Source: Actinomycetota bacterium
GTDB taxonomy: Bacteria; Actinomycetota; Thermoleophilia; Gaiellales; F1-60-MAGs149
Assembly (NCBI GenBank): GCA_947481755.1
Contig: CANKHS010000024.1
Coordinates: 1 to 13,602, forward strand
Direction: 5' to 3'
DNA: 13,602 nt
The position numbers were made by a program, and so were the translations under genes. Positions 6,044 through 13,095 of the stretch are shown piece after piece; the first letter of the stretch is position 1, and each line of letters begins with the position of its first letter. Below the pieces are notes generated by a model. It was not told the origin of the DNA, searched no databases, and saw only the letters and a program-made list of their open reading frames with translations.

Positions 6044-7383
6044 TTCTCGCCCCTGCGTACCGCGAGCTCGTGGCACCCGGTCGTCGGTGGCTACTCGCCG
6101 CCGCGGGCGGTGCATCGTTTATCGCCGCGTCCGACGTACTGCTGATCGCGACCGCTCTCCCGAGCGCAGCCCGCGACCTGAGCGGCCTCGACCGCTACGC
6201 ACTTGTTGTCGGCTGTTACGCAGCCGCCCTCGCCGTCGGCCTGCCGATCAGTGGAGCAGTGATCGATCGCTACGGCGCCTGGCATTCACTCCTCTTTGGC
6301 TGCGTGCTGTTCGCCTGCGCTGGCGTCGTGGCACCGTTTGCTCCCTCGATGGATGCCCTCGCCGTCCTGCGCCTCGTCCAGGGGTTTGCGGCCGGCTTCT
6401 TGCTCGCAGTGCCACTCTCGGTCGTGATCCAGCGGATCCCCAAACACCTTCAGAAATCGGCCTACGCCCTCAGTAACTCCGTCTGGGCCCTGGCCGCCCT
6501 CGCGGGACCGGTACTTGGTGCTGTCCTGACCGACCTTTTCTCATGGCGCGCCGCCTTCATCGTCCCTGTCCTGATGACCGTGGCCGTACTCTATGCGGGC
6601 TATCGCGGGCTTCGTGACAGTTCCGTACGCCCGGCAGATCCTCACGCGCGCATCCACCCACTCGGGCCGCTGCTCCTCGGTGCCACCGTCGCTGCACTGC
6701 TCCTCGAGCCGCGACTCGCGATCATTCCCGCGATCGGTTTTGTGCTGTCGGAGTGGCGCTCGCCCGAACCCGTTTTTCCGCGTACGCGTGCCGGACGCGG
6801 TATCGCCATTCTCTGCGCTGCAACCGGCGTGGCCTTCACAGGCGCCGATGGTCTACTGCCACTCGGTCTACAGGTCGGTCTTGGCTGGCCCATCCTCGTC
6901 GCGGCGATTCCCCTCATCTTTACGACCGCTGCCTGGGCCTCTGGCTCATTTGTCAGTGCCCGCGTCACGCTCAGCCATCGTCGCCAGCTCCTGATCGCGA
7001 GCCTGATCGTCGCCGTCGGCGTTGGTGTGATGGGCCTCCCGATTCTCGGCGGCCTCACCCTCGCCTTTGGGATCGTGATCGCCGCCTTTGGCATGGGTGT
7101 GCAGAGTCCGGTCGCACTGCTGAGCGCGGCCCTCGAGCGTCCGAGCGGTGAAGGGCGGGCGACAGCCTCTGTCCCGTTGGCACGAAGCATTGGTGGCGGC
7201 ATTGGCATCGCAGTCGCCGGCGCATTGGTTGTGCGCGCAGTTGGGCGCGACGCGATGGATCACGCCGAGCAGGCAACGGCCGCCGTTCCATCAATCGCTT
7301 CAGCCGTCCAACACTCCAACCTACTGCTCGCAGGCGTCTGCCTGATCAGCCTGCCGGCCGTACTGCTGTTACGTCGCGATTAG
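6040..7383 (+). CDS. MFS-family transporter
   Basis: A 447-residue integral membrane protein with about 12-14 hydrophobic segments separated by short polar loops. The loop after the second segment carries an MFS motif-A-like sequence (GAVIDRYGAWHS); LRLVQGFAAGF after the fourth segment and SVWALAALAGPVLGAVL in the fifth fit the motif B and motif C regions of drug:H+ antiporters. It may export or import a small molecule; substrate unknown. The GTG start overlaps the amidohydrolase TGA by four bases (GTGA), so translation is coupled and the pair is probably one operon. No separate ribosome-binding site is seen. The gene ends seven bases before the stop of the convergent sigma factor. Confidence 0.88.
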   Translation: MILAPAYRELVAPGRRWLLAAAGGASFIAASDVLLIATALPSAARDLSGLDRYALVVGCYAAALAVGLPISGAVIDRYGAWHSLLFGCVLFACAGVVAPFAPSMDALAVLRLVQGFAAGFLLAVPLSVVIQRIPKHLQKSAYALSNSVWALAALAGPVLGAVLTDLFSWRAAFIVPVLMTVAVLYAGYRGLRDSSVRPADPHARIHPLGPLLLGATVAALLLEPRLAIIPAIGFVLSEWRSPEPVFPRTRAGRGIAILCAATGVAFTGADGLLPLGLQVGLGWPILVAAIPLIFTTAAWASGSFVSARVTLSHRRQLLIASLIVAVGVGVMGLPILGGLTLAFGIVIAAFGMGVQSPVALLSAALERPSGEGRATASVPLARSIGGGIGIAVAGALVVRAVGRDAMDHAEQATAAVPSIASAVQHSNLLLAGVCLISLPAVLLLRRD

Positions 7384-7394
7384 GTCGTGATTAG
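7373..7394. repeat. 11-bp tandem repeat spanning the two convergent stop codons
   Basis: GTCGCGATTAG (7373-7383) is followed directly by GTCGTGATTAG (7384-7394), one mismatch. The first copy holds the TAG of the MFS gene; the second holds the TAA (minus strand) of the sigma factor. It looks like a small local duplication that moved one stop codon. Confidence 0.5.
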
Positions 7395-8467
7395 GCGGCG
7401 CGCATACCCTGCGCAGCAGCCATGACCTGCAGCTTGCGAAGGCTCTGATTCTCGATTTGACGGATGCGCTCGCGTGTCACGTTGAACGCCCGACCAACCT
7501 CATCGAGTGTGCGGGGGTCGTGCCCGTCGAGCCCATACCGGAGCTCGAGGACGCGGCGCTCACGGTACGACAGCATGCCGAGAATCCCCTGGAGTGCCTC
7601 GCGTTGTAGAACGGCCTCCGCGGCCTCATCGGGGCGTGGCCCAACGGTGTCTTGGATGAAATCGCCGAAGCTCGATTCGTCGTCCTCACCAACGGGCTTC
7701 TCGAGCGAAATTGGAGCCTGCGCCGAGCGCCGGATGTACTCGATGTCCGCGACCGAAACGTCGGCTGCCTCAGACAGTTCTTCGAGCGACGGATCGCGGC
7801 CAAGTTCTGCAAGGAGGCGGCGCTCGATTCGAGCAACCTTGTTCAGCTTCTCGACGACGTGGACGGGCATCCGGATCGTGCGACCCTTGTCAGCCAAGGC
7901 ACGCGCAACGGCCTGGCGAATCCACCATGTGGCATACGTCGAGAACTTGTAGCCCTTGCGGTAGTCAAACTTCTCCGCGGCGCGAACCAGGCCGATCGTG
8001 CCTTCCTGGATCAGGTCGAGGAACGGGAGCCCCTGATTGCGATAGTTCTTTGCAATCGAGACGACGAGGCGCAGGTTGGCCTCAATCATGTGCTGCTTCG
8101 CACGCTGGTCGCCCTTCTCGATGCGCTTAGCGAGCTCAATTTCCTGCGACGCCGTCAAGAGCGGTACCCGCCCGATGTCCTTCAGGAAGAGCTGCAGCGT
8201 GTCGGTCGAAACCTCACGCGTCGAGAGATCAAGCGCCGGGCGGACCTCATCGACCGGCTCCTCCGCAACGATCTCCACATCCGCTGCATCGAGCGCCCGG
8301 TAGACGTCCTCAACCTGCGTGTCCGTGAGATCGAGCTCGTCGAGCGTGCCGCGCAAAGCCTCATCCGAGATGGCGCCGGCCTCCTCGGCCTGCGCCAAGA
8401 GCGCACGGGCGGCTTCGCTCTCACCAATCAGATCATCCACGCTGTCGCGCTCGAGTCCCTGCTGCAT
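7391..8467 (-). CDS. rpoD: Primary-type RNA polymerase sigma-70 factor (RpoD/SigA-like)
   Basis: A 358-residue sigma factor that directs RNA polymerase to -10/-35 promoters. Regions in order: a region 1.1-like acidic helical domain (~10-70, ending DVEIVAEE), a charged linker, region 1.2 (TDTLQLFLKDIGRVPLL, ~88-104), region 2 with NLRLVVSIAKNYRNQGLPFL and DLIQEGTIGLVRAAEKFDY, region 2.3/2.4 YATWWIRQA (178-186), region 3 (to ~255), and region 4 with LSYRERRVLELRYGL and the helix-turn-helix TRERIRQIENQSLRKL (331-346). The presence of region 1.1 and the exact 2.4/4.2 motifs favour a primary (group 1) or close group 2 factor. ATG 8467 is chosen because GGAGGAG lies seven bases upstream; a longer frame from 8533 would include the promoter. 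It is convergent with the MFS gene. Confidence 0.93.
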   Translation of the reverse strand: MQQGLERDSVDDLIGESEAARALLAQAEEAGAISDEALRGTLDELDLTDTQVEDVYRALDAADVEIVAEEPVDEVRPALDLSTREVSTDTLQLFLKDIGRVPLLTASQEIELAKRIEKGDQRAKQHMIEANLRLVVSIAKNYRNQGLPFLDLIQEGTIGLVRAAEKFDYRKGYKFSTYATWWIRQAVARALADKGRTIRMPVHVVEKLNKVARIERRLLAELGRDPSLEELSEAADVSVADIEYIRRSAQAPISLEKPVGEDDESSFGDFIQDTVGPRPDEAAEAVLQREALQGILGMLSYRERRVLELRYGLDGHDPRTLDEVGRAFNVTRERIRQIENQSLRKLQVMAAAQGMRAA

Positions 8468-8474
8468 TCCGCCG

Positions 8475-8481
8475 CTCCTCC
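8475..8481 (-). promoter_or_regulatory. Shine-Dalgarno site of the sigma factor gene
   Basis: GGAGGAG on the minus strand, seven bases before ATG 8467-8465. It decides this start over the upstream in-frame ATG at 8533. Confidence 0.75.
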
Positions 8482-8498
8482 ATAGTGAACGTGGCAAA

Positions 8499-8526
8499 AG
8501 CATAAGAACGGCATCGGACGAAACAA
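8499..8526 (-). promoter_or_regulatory. Sigma-70-type promoter of the sigma factor gene
   Basis: On the minus strand TTGTTT (8526-8521) and TATGCT (8504-8499) are separated by 16 bases; the predicted transcription start is near 8492, about 25 bases before the ATG. The promoter lies in the 81-base gap after the repeat-protein gene, so the sigma factor can be expressed separately. The -10 is a fair match to the promoters a primary sigma reads, so autoregulation is possible. Confidence 0.55.
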
Positions 8527-8548
8527 TTGTCACGATTGTCGCCGCGCG

Positions 8549-9598
8549 CTACATCGTGGCTAACAACTGCTTGGCAACCTGGCTGAGCCGCGAACTCGGA
8601 TCGACCGCCGCCACCTGCCGGAGTTCCGCCCGCGCCGTGTCCGTATCGTGGAGCCAGAGCAACATCAGAGCGAGGTGCAGCCGCGGCGACGGATCGGATG
8701 GGTTGTCACGAACCAGTGGTCCCATCTGCCCAAACGAACCGGCAGGGTTGTCTTTCGCGTAGCTGGAAATGATCTTGCCCACCTTGGCTTCGACGAGGCC
8801 TGGATCGACGGCGAGCGCAGCATCGAACGCATCCACAGCAGTCGAACGCTGGCCGGCGGCGATGAGGGCAGCGCCGTAATTGACCTGCGCCTGCGCATCG
8901 TTTGGCGCCGCTGCAGCCTTCTGTTTGAGCACAGCAAGACTCGAGCTCGGCGCGTTTTCGGCCAACACAAACGGCGGGTACCCGGCTGGCATTGCTGGGT
9001 GCAACAGATCGTCGGAGGCGACGCCGTAGAACGAGTCAGGAGCTGCGTCGCGGACAGAACGCAACGCCTTCTCTCCGGCAGCGCGTTGGCCAGACCAGAG
9101 CAAAGCCTCACCGTAGGAAAACTGAACAAACGGGTCATTCGGGGCCGCCGCCACAACCGCGGCCAGTGCCGAGATCGCCTTCGCTGGCTCGGCAGCGTCG
9201 TACTGGGTCAACGCGAGCGCAGTCTTTGCTGCCGGCTCACCCGAGCCACGAAGTGTCGCCTGCGCGCCCGCGATGTCGCCCGCTGCAACCTGCGCGGCTG
9301 CGAGCCGCAGATCAGCTTCGATGCCTGGCGTTGCCTCCCGACGGGCACCTGCCCACGCCACGAGCTTTGCCGGAGTTGTCGGTGCGCCAGCGATCGGCGG
9401 TACGACGATCGTCGGTTGCCCCGGAAGCGGAGTGGATACTGCCCGATTGACCGGCTTACTCGCCTGAGGTTGCGCCGGCTCCTGTGTCGCCAGCGCCGCG
9501 AGTCCAACCACGATTGCCGCGGCAATCACGCCGCCAATCAACAAGGCCAGCAAGCGACCACGCGGTACTCCAATTCGGGACTCACTCGACGACGCCAT
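8549..9598 (-). CDS. Membrane-anchored tetratricopeptide-repeat-like protein
   Basis: A 349-residue protein. A short basic N-terminus is followed by one transmembrane helix (~15-37), a Pro/Gln/Thr-rich linker (~40-75) and a long alpha-helical repeat domain to the end. Repeat units with TPR-like spacing are visible: DPFVQFSYGEALLWSGQRAAGEKAL is echoed by NDAQAQVNYGAALIAAGQRSTAVDAF and SDPSPRLHLALMLLWLHDTDTARAEL. The repeats probably face the outside and act as a protein-binding scaffold; no catalytic motif is visible. There is no Shine-Dalgarno site, but TAGCCT lies six bases before the ATG, consistent with a leaderless mRNA. It lies upstream of the sigma factor on the same strand and divergent from the moeB operon. 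Confidence 0.8.
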   Translation of the reverse strand: MASSSESRIGVPRGRLLALLIGGVIAAAIVVGLAALATQEPAQPQASKPVNRAVSTPLPGQPTIVVPPIAGAPTTPAKLVAWAGARREATPGIEADLRLAAAQVAAGDIAGAQATLRGSGEPAAKTALALTQYDAAEPAKAISALAAVVAAAPNDPFVQFSYGEALLWSGQRAAGEKALRSVRDAAPDSFYGVASDDLLHPAMPAGYPPFVLAENAPSSSLAVLKQKAAAAPNDAQAQVNYGAALIAAGQRSTAVDAFDAALAVDPGLVEAKVGKIISSYAKDNPAGSFGQMGPLVRDNPSDPSPRLHLALMLLWLHDTDTARAELRQVAAVDPSSRLSQVAKQLLATM

Positions 9599-9604
9599 GA
9601 TCTC

Positions 9605-9610
9605 AGGCTA
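9605..9610 (-). promoter_or_regulatory. Putative -10 element of a leaderless promoter for the repeat-protein gene
   Basis: TAGCCT on the minus strand (TANNNT) followed by six bases and ATG 9598-9596. The arrangement is the same as at the M24 gene (TAGCGT, six bases, ATG), and both are preceded by GG. Confidence 0.4.
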
Positions 9611-9680
9611 CCAGCGGCATGGAACCCGATCCTACGGTGCGGGAATACCGCCTACCGTTTAGACGTTTTCCGAATACTAT

Positions 9681-9710
9681 TTGCCGTTCGGCATAAGAAA
9701 CCGCTATACC
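9681..9710 (+). promoter_or_regulatory. Promoter of the moeB-cysOM-mec operon with a palindrome in the spacer
   Basis: TTGCCG (9681-9686) and TATACC (9705-9710) are separated by 18 bases; the predicted start is near 9717, giving a leader of about 38 bases. The spacer holds the inverted repeat TGCCG-TT-CGGCA (9682-9693), which overlaps the -35 and could be an operator. No riboswitch-like structure is evident in the short leader. Confidence 0.5.
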
Positions 9711-9754
9711 TTGAACTGCGCCGGTTCCCCGAGCCCGCGCGAAAGTGACGACAG

Positions 9755-10933
9755 ATGCCTACGTACCGAGAACTCCTCGCACAGGTCAAGCAAGAGATCG
9801 CCGAAGTCGACGCGAACGCGTTGTCGGACGAGTTGGCATCCGCCACCCCACCGGTGCTCATCGACGTGCGCGAACCCGATGAATACGAACAGGGTGCGAT
9901 TGCCGAGGCGATTCACATCCCTCGCGGCTTCCTTGAGTCGCGGATCGAAGCAACAGCACCAGATCACAATCAGCGCATCGTTTTGTCGTGCGCCTCGGGA
10001 GCACGTTCTGCCTTCGGCGCCAAGGCACTCGCAGATCTCGGCTACACGAACGTCGCCTCGCTCGCCGGTGGCTTCTCCGGCTGGAAGCAGGCCGGCAATC
10101 CGTGGTCCGAGCCGAAGGTGCTCGACGCAGAGCGCCGCCGCCGCTATAGCCGTCACCTCGTGATTCCTGAGGTCGGCGAGGCGGGCCAATTGAAGCTGCT
10201 CTCCTCGAAGGTCTTGATGATCGGCGCTGGTGGGCTCGGCTCGCCCTCTGCCCTCTACCTCGCCGCTGCTGGCGTGGGTACCATCGGGATCATCGATGAC
10301 GACGTCGTCGACGCCTCGAACCTCCAGCGCCAGGTCATCCACAACATGGATCGCATCGGCATGCCGAAGGCGGAGTCCGCACGACTCACGCTGACGGCGC
10401 TCAATCCCGACGTTGAGGTGATCGAGTACCGCGAGCGTCTCTCCAGCAGCAACATCGATCGCATCCTTGCGGGCTATGACGTGATCGTCGATGGCACCGA
10501 CAACTTCCCCACGCGCTACCTCCTCAACGACGCGAGCCTGATCCACAAGATTCCCGTGGTGCACGCCTCGATCTTCCGTTTTGAGGGGCAGCTGACGGTC
10601 TTCAAGCCGTTCGAGGGACCGTGCTACCGCTGCCTCTTCCCTGAGCCTCCGCCCGCCGAGCTCGCTCCGAGTTGCGCCGAGGGTGGCGTCTTGGGTGTGC
10701 TGCCCGGCATCATGGGCACGCTGCAGGCAACGGAGGCCCTCAAGCAGTTGCTCGACATTGGTGACCCGCTCGTTGGCCGGCTCCTGCTCGCCGACGCGCT
10801 CGAAATGTCGTTCCATGAGGTCCAGTTGCGACGAGATCCAAATTGCGCCGTCTGTGGTGAACACGCTGGCCCAATCGAATACATCGATTACGATGAGTTC
10901 TGCGCGGGCGGGGCCCACGCGGCCGCCCACTAG
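9755..10933 (+). CDS. moeB: E1-like MoeB/ThiF adenylyltransferase with an N-terminal rhodanese domain (sulfur-carrier activating enzyme)
   Basis: A 392-residue two-domain enzyme that should adenylate the C-terminal Gly of a ubiquitin-like carrier (CysO, MoaD, ThiS) and transfer sulfur to form the thiocarboxylate. Residues ~1-118 are a rhodanese: LIDVREPDEYEQGAI, active-site loop SCASGARS with persulfide Cys79, and SLAGGFSGWK. Residues ~125-372 are the MoeB domain: RYSRHLVIPEVGEAGQ, nucleotide loop GAGGLGSP (157-164), NLQRQVIH with the catalytic Arg192, DGTDNFPTRYLLND, and zinc ligands Cys290/Cys293 and Cys364/Cys367; Cys307 (SCAEGGVLG) is in the crossover-loop region. In MoeZ and MOCS3 the rhodanese is C-terminal, so the domain order here is reversed. 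The cysOM gene follows after 12 bases. A weak ribosome-binding site precedes the ATG. Confidence 0.92.
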   Translation: MPTYRELLAQVKQEIAEVDANALSDELASATPPVLIDVREPDEYEQGAIAEAIHIPRGFLESRIEATAPDHNQRIVLSCASGARSAFGAKALADLGYTNVASLAGGFSGWKQAGNPWSEPKVLDAERRRRYSRHLVIPEVGEAGQLKLLSSKVLMIGAGGLGSPSALYLAAAGVGTIGIIDDDVVDASNLQRQVIHNMDRIGMPKAESARLTLTALNPDVEVIEYRERLSSSNIDRILAGYDVIVDGTDNFPTRYLLNDASLIHKIPVVHASIFRFEGQLTVFKPFEGPCYRCLFPEPPPAELAPSCAEGGVLGVLPGIMGTLQATEALKQLLDIGDPLVGRLLLADALEMSFHEVQLRRDPNCAVCGEHAGPIEYIDYDEFCAGGAHAAAH

Positions 10934-10936
10934 GAG
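10933..10936 (+). promoter_or_regulatory. Shine-Dalgarno site of cysOM overlapping the moeB stop
   Basis: GGAG begins at the last base of the moeB TAG and ends nine bases before ATG 10946. It fixes the start of the CysO domain and suggests coupled translation with moeB. Confidence 0.6.
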
Positions 10937-10945
10937 CCGATTACG

Positions 10946-12187
10946 ATGCCCATCTCTCTTCGAATGCCACCCGTTCTTCGCCCCCAGGTTGGCGGGGCAC
11001 GTCAGGTTGAGGTTGCTGGCTCCACGCTGCGCGAGGCGCTCGACGACCTCTTCGCCCAGTTCCCCGCCGTGCGCGACCAGATCGTCGACGGCGAAGGCCA
11101 GATCAATCGCTTCGTCAACGTCTACGTCTCGAACGAGGACGTGCGGCTTGGTCAGGGTCTCGACACGCCTGTCCCAGACGGCAGCACCGTCATCGTCCTG
11201 CCCGCCATGGCTGGCGGCTCGGTCTTCCCGCCGAATGTCTGCCGCGGTGGTGGCGACGTGCTCAGCGCGATTGGCGGTACGCCACTTGTCGAGCTGCCGA
11301 ACCTGCGACCCGCCGGTGGCGCTCGCATCTGGTCGAAGCTGGAGATGCTCAACCCGTCCGGCTCGATCAAGGACCGGGTTGCGCTTTCGCTGATCGAATC
11401 CGCCGAGGCACAGGGCCTGCTCTCGCCCGGCCAGACGATTATCGAACCAACCAGCGGCAACACGGGCATTGCGCTCGCGATGATCTGCGCCGTAAAGGGC
11501 TACAAGTTTCGCGCGGTCATGCCGGAGTCGGCGACACCCGAGCGCGTGCAGCAGATCTCCATGTATGGCGCCGAGATCGTCTTCTCACCCGGCGAGCTTG
11601 GCTCGAACGGTGGCGTCGCACTCGCGCGTGAGCTGGCTGCTGCCGACCCATCGCTCTACATGCCGTTTCAGTACGCCAACCCCGAGAACCCCAATGCGCA
11701 CTACCGCACCACGGGCCCCGAAATCATTGAGGCCCTCGATGGCCAGGTCGACGCGTTCGTCGCGGGCCTCGGCACCGGTGGCACCCTGATGGGCACGGGC
11801 CGTGCGCTGCGCGAGGCCAATCCGGACGTGCAGATCATTGCCGCAGAGCCGCTCCAGGGCGAGGCTGTGATGGGGCTACGTTCGCTCGAGGATGGCTACA
11901 CACCGGAGATCCTCGACATCACCCAACTCAATCGCAAACTCCTCGTCACCAATACGGAGTCCGTGCAGGCCATGCGCGACCTCCTGCGCCACGAGGGCAT
12001 CTGGGTCGGCGTCTCCTGCGGTGCCGCCTTCTCGGTAGCCCGACGCGTAGCAGCCGAGCTCGAGCCCGACCAGAACGTCGTAACGGTCTTTGCAGACGGT
12101 GGCGCTCGCTATGCCTCCGCCAATCTCTTCAACGAGACCGAGGGCGAGGATCTCGAAGAGTTGATGGAGGATCGACTCTGGTGGTAG
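10946..12187 (+). CDS. cysM: Fusion of sulfur carrier CysO (N-terminal) with O-phosphoserine-dependent cysteine synthase CysM
   Basis: A 413-residue fusion of two proteins that are separate in M. tuberculosis. Residues 1-91 are a ubiquitin-like CysO/MoaD domain, including RFVNVYVSNEDVRLGQGL and ending VLPAMAGG, the GlyGly that must be free for adenylation. A 12-14 residue Gly/Pro-rich linker (from Ser92, with Cys99) follows. From ~105 it is CysM, a PLP enzyme: AIGGTPLVEL, PLP Lys142 in NPSGSIKDR, TSGNTGIALAM, the phosphate-binding GLGTGGTLMGTG loop, and GLRSLEDGYTPEI, whose Arg aligns with M. tuberculosis CysM Arg220, the O-phosphoserine phosphate ligand. The tail EDRLWW matches the C-terminal closing peptide of CysM (EGQLWA). 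No stop or frameshift separates the domains; an in-frame GTG at 11258 could start a free CysM of ~309 residues. The mec gene overlaps by seven bases. Confidence 0.93.
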   Translation: MPISLRMPPVLRPQVGGARQVEVAGSTLREALDDLFAQFPAVRDQIVDGEGQINRFVNVYVSNEDVRLGQGLDTPVPDGSTVIVLPAMAGGSVFPPNVCRGGGDVLSAIGGTPLVELPNLRPAGGARIWSKLEMLNPSGSIKDRVALSLIESAEAQGLLSPGQTIIEPTSGNTGIALAMICAVKGYKFRAVMPESATPERVQQISMYGAEIVFSPGELGSNGGVALARELAAADPSLYMPFQYANPENPNAHYRTTGPEIIEALDGQVDAFVAGLGTGGTLMGTGRALREANPDVQIIAAEPLQGEAVMGLRSLEDGYTPEILDITQLNRKLLVTNTESVQAMRDLLRHEGIWVGVSCGAAFSVARRVAAELEPDQNVVTVFADGGARYASANLFNETEGEDLEELMEDRLWW

Positions 12188-12594
12188 CCGACGGCCCGCT
12201 CGTACTGCCGCGCTCGCTGCAGAACGAGATCGTCGCGCACGCCAAGGCGGGTCTGCCGAACGAGGCCTGTGGCATTCTCGGCGGACGCGACGGCACGGCC
12301 ACGCGCTTCTTTCCCGCCATCAACGGCCAACCGAGTCCGTACTTCTACGACATCGACTCGCAAGATCTCTTGCGGATCGTGCTGGAGATCGAGGATGCCG
12401 ACGAAGACATCGTCTGCATCTATCACAGCCACGTCGAGAGCCCCGCCTTCCCCTCGCGCACCGATGTCGAGCTCGCGGCCTGGCCGGATGCGGCTTATCT
12501 GATCGTCAGCCTCGGCTCGGAACCGCCGGAGGTCAAGGCGTTCGCGATTCGCGACGGCAAGATCAGCCGACGCGAGATCACCCTGACGGACTAG
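12181..12594 (+). CDS. mec: Mec-type JAMM (M67) metalloprotease acting on CysO
   Basis: A 137-residue JAB1/MPN-fold zinc peptidase. In M. tuberculosis, Mec releases cysteine from the CysO-cysteine adduct by cutting after the carrier's GlyGly. The full JAMM set is visible: Glu28 (NEACGIL), His82 and His84 (YHSH), Ser92 and Asp95 in HSHVESPAFPSRTD, with the exact seven-residue spacing. Size and the single-domain layout match prokaryotic Mec. The GTG at 12181 overlaps the end of cysOM by seven bases, so its translation is coupled to that of the fusion. In this genome it has a likely second substrate: the internal GlyGly-Ser bond of the CysO-CysM fusion. The gene ends four bases before the stop of the convergent Lrp gene. 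Confidence 0.92.
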   Translation: MVADGPLVLPRSLQNEIVAHAKAGLPNEACGILGGRDGTATRFFPAINGQPSPYFYDIDSQDLLRIVLEIEDADEDIVCIYHSHVESPAFPSRTDVELAAWPDAAYLIVSLGSEPPEVKAFAIRDGKISRREITLTD

Positions 12595-12598
12595 GCGC

Positions 12599-13090
12599 CT
12601 ACTTCTTCTTGACGGTTTGCGGCGGCTCTTCGTCGTCTTCCGCAGCAATCGGCATCGGCAGTAGCGTCGCCTCGAATGCCGTCGAGAGACCGATCACCGA
12701 GTGCGTGCGATTGACCGAGTCGATGCAGCGAATCTTATGCAGCACCTGCTCCAGGTCCGGTGTGCTCTCGGCACGCACCTTCAACAGGTAGCCCCACTCC
12801 CCCGCAACCGCATGACACTCGAGAACGTTGGGGATCGACTGCAGCCGCTCGGTGAAGTCCGGGATGTCGAAGGCTGCGTTGTCCACGAAGACGAACGCGA
12901 CGACGCCATAGCCCAACGCGTCCGCATCGACGACAGCACGGTAGCCCTTGATCACGCCACGCGCCTCGAGCTTCTTGACGCGCTCATGCGCCGCAGCCTG
13001 AGACAGTCCGACCCGCTTGGCGAGCTCGCCATACGTGGTCTTACCGTCCTCCTGCAAAATCTGGATGATTTGCCAATCGATCGGGTGCAT
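12599..13090 (-). CDS. Lrp/AsnC family transcriptional regulator
   Basis: A 163-residue regulator. Residues ~1-50 form the DNA-binding domain (IDWQIIQILQEDGKTTYGELA, then KRVGLSQAAAHERVKKLEARG as the helix-turn-helix, then VIKGYRAVVD). Residues ~65-145 form the RAM ligand-binding domain (VVAFVFVD, VLECHAVAGEWGYLLKV). The last ~15 residues are an acidic then lysine-rich tail (EDDEEPPQTVKKK). Family members form octamers or hexadecamers and sense amino acids. Placement next to the cysteine operon makes cysteine or another sulfur amino acid an attractive effector, but this is inference only. Upstream are two 12-base repeats at 31-base spacing, possible autoregulatory sites. It is divergent from a small possible gene at 13202. 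Confidence 0.92.
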   Translation of the reverse strand: MHPIDWQIIQILQEDGKTTYGELAKRVGLSQAAAHERVKKLEARGVIKGYRAVVDADALGYGVVAFVFVDNAAFDIPDFTERLQSIPNVLECHAVAGEWGYLLKVRAESTPDLEQVLHKIRCIDSVNRTHSVIGLSTAFEATLLPMPIAAEDDEEPPQTVKKK

Positions 13091-13095
13091 AGGCT

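Noticed and set aside
5207..6115. Minus-strand frame across the amidohydrolase
   Set aside because: It is a shadow of the coding strand; no recognisable domain, and the opposite strand has a complete active site.
7652..8485. Plus-strand frame across the sigma factor
   Set aside because: It is antisense to a complete sigma-70 protein and has no independent motif.
8468..8533. 22-residue N-terminal extension of the sigma factor
   Set aside because: It covers the predicted promoter and the Shine-Dalgarno site that serves ATG 8467, and does not resemble sigma factor N-termini.
9711..9754. Riboswitch or S-box in the moeB leader
   Set aside because: The predicted leader is only about 38 bases and shows no conserved riboswitch-like pairing.
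9704..10930. Minus-strand frame opposite moeB
   Set aside because: It is a codon-position shadow of a strongly conserved gene in high-GC DNA.
11216..11260. Frameshift or missed stop creating an artificial CysO-CysM fusion
   Set aside because: The frame is continuous with a normal codon pattern through the linker, and mec and moeB are spaced as expected; kept only as a point for resequencing.
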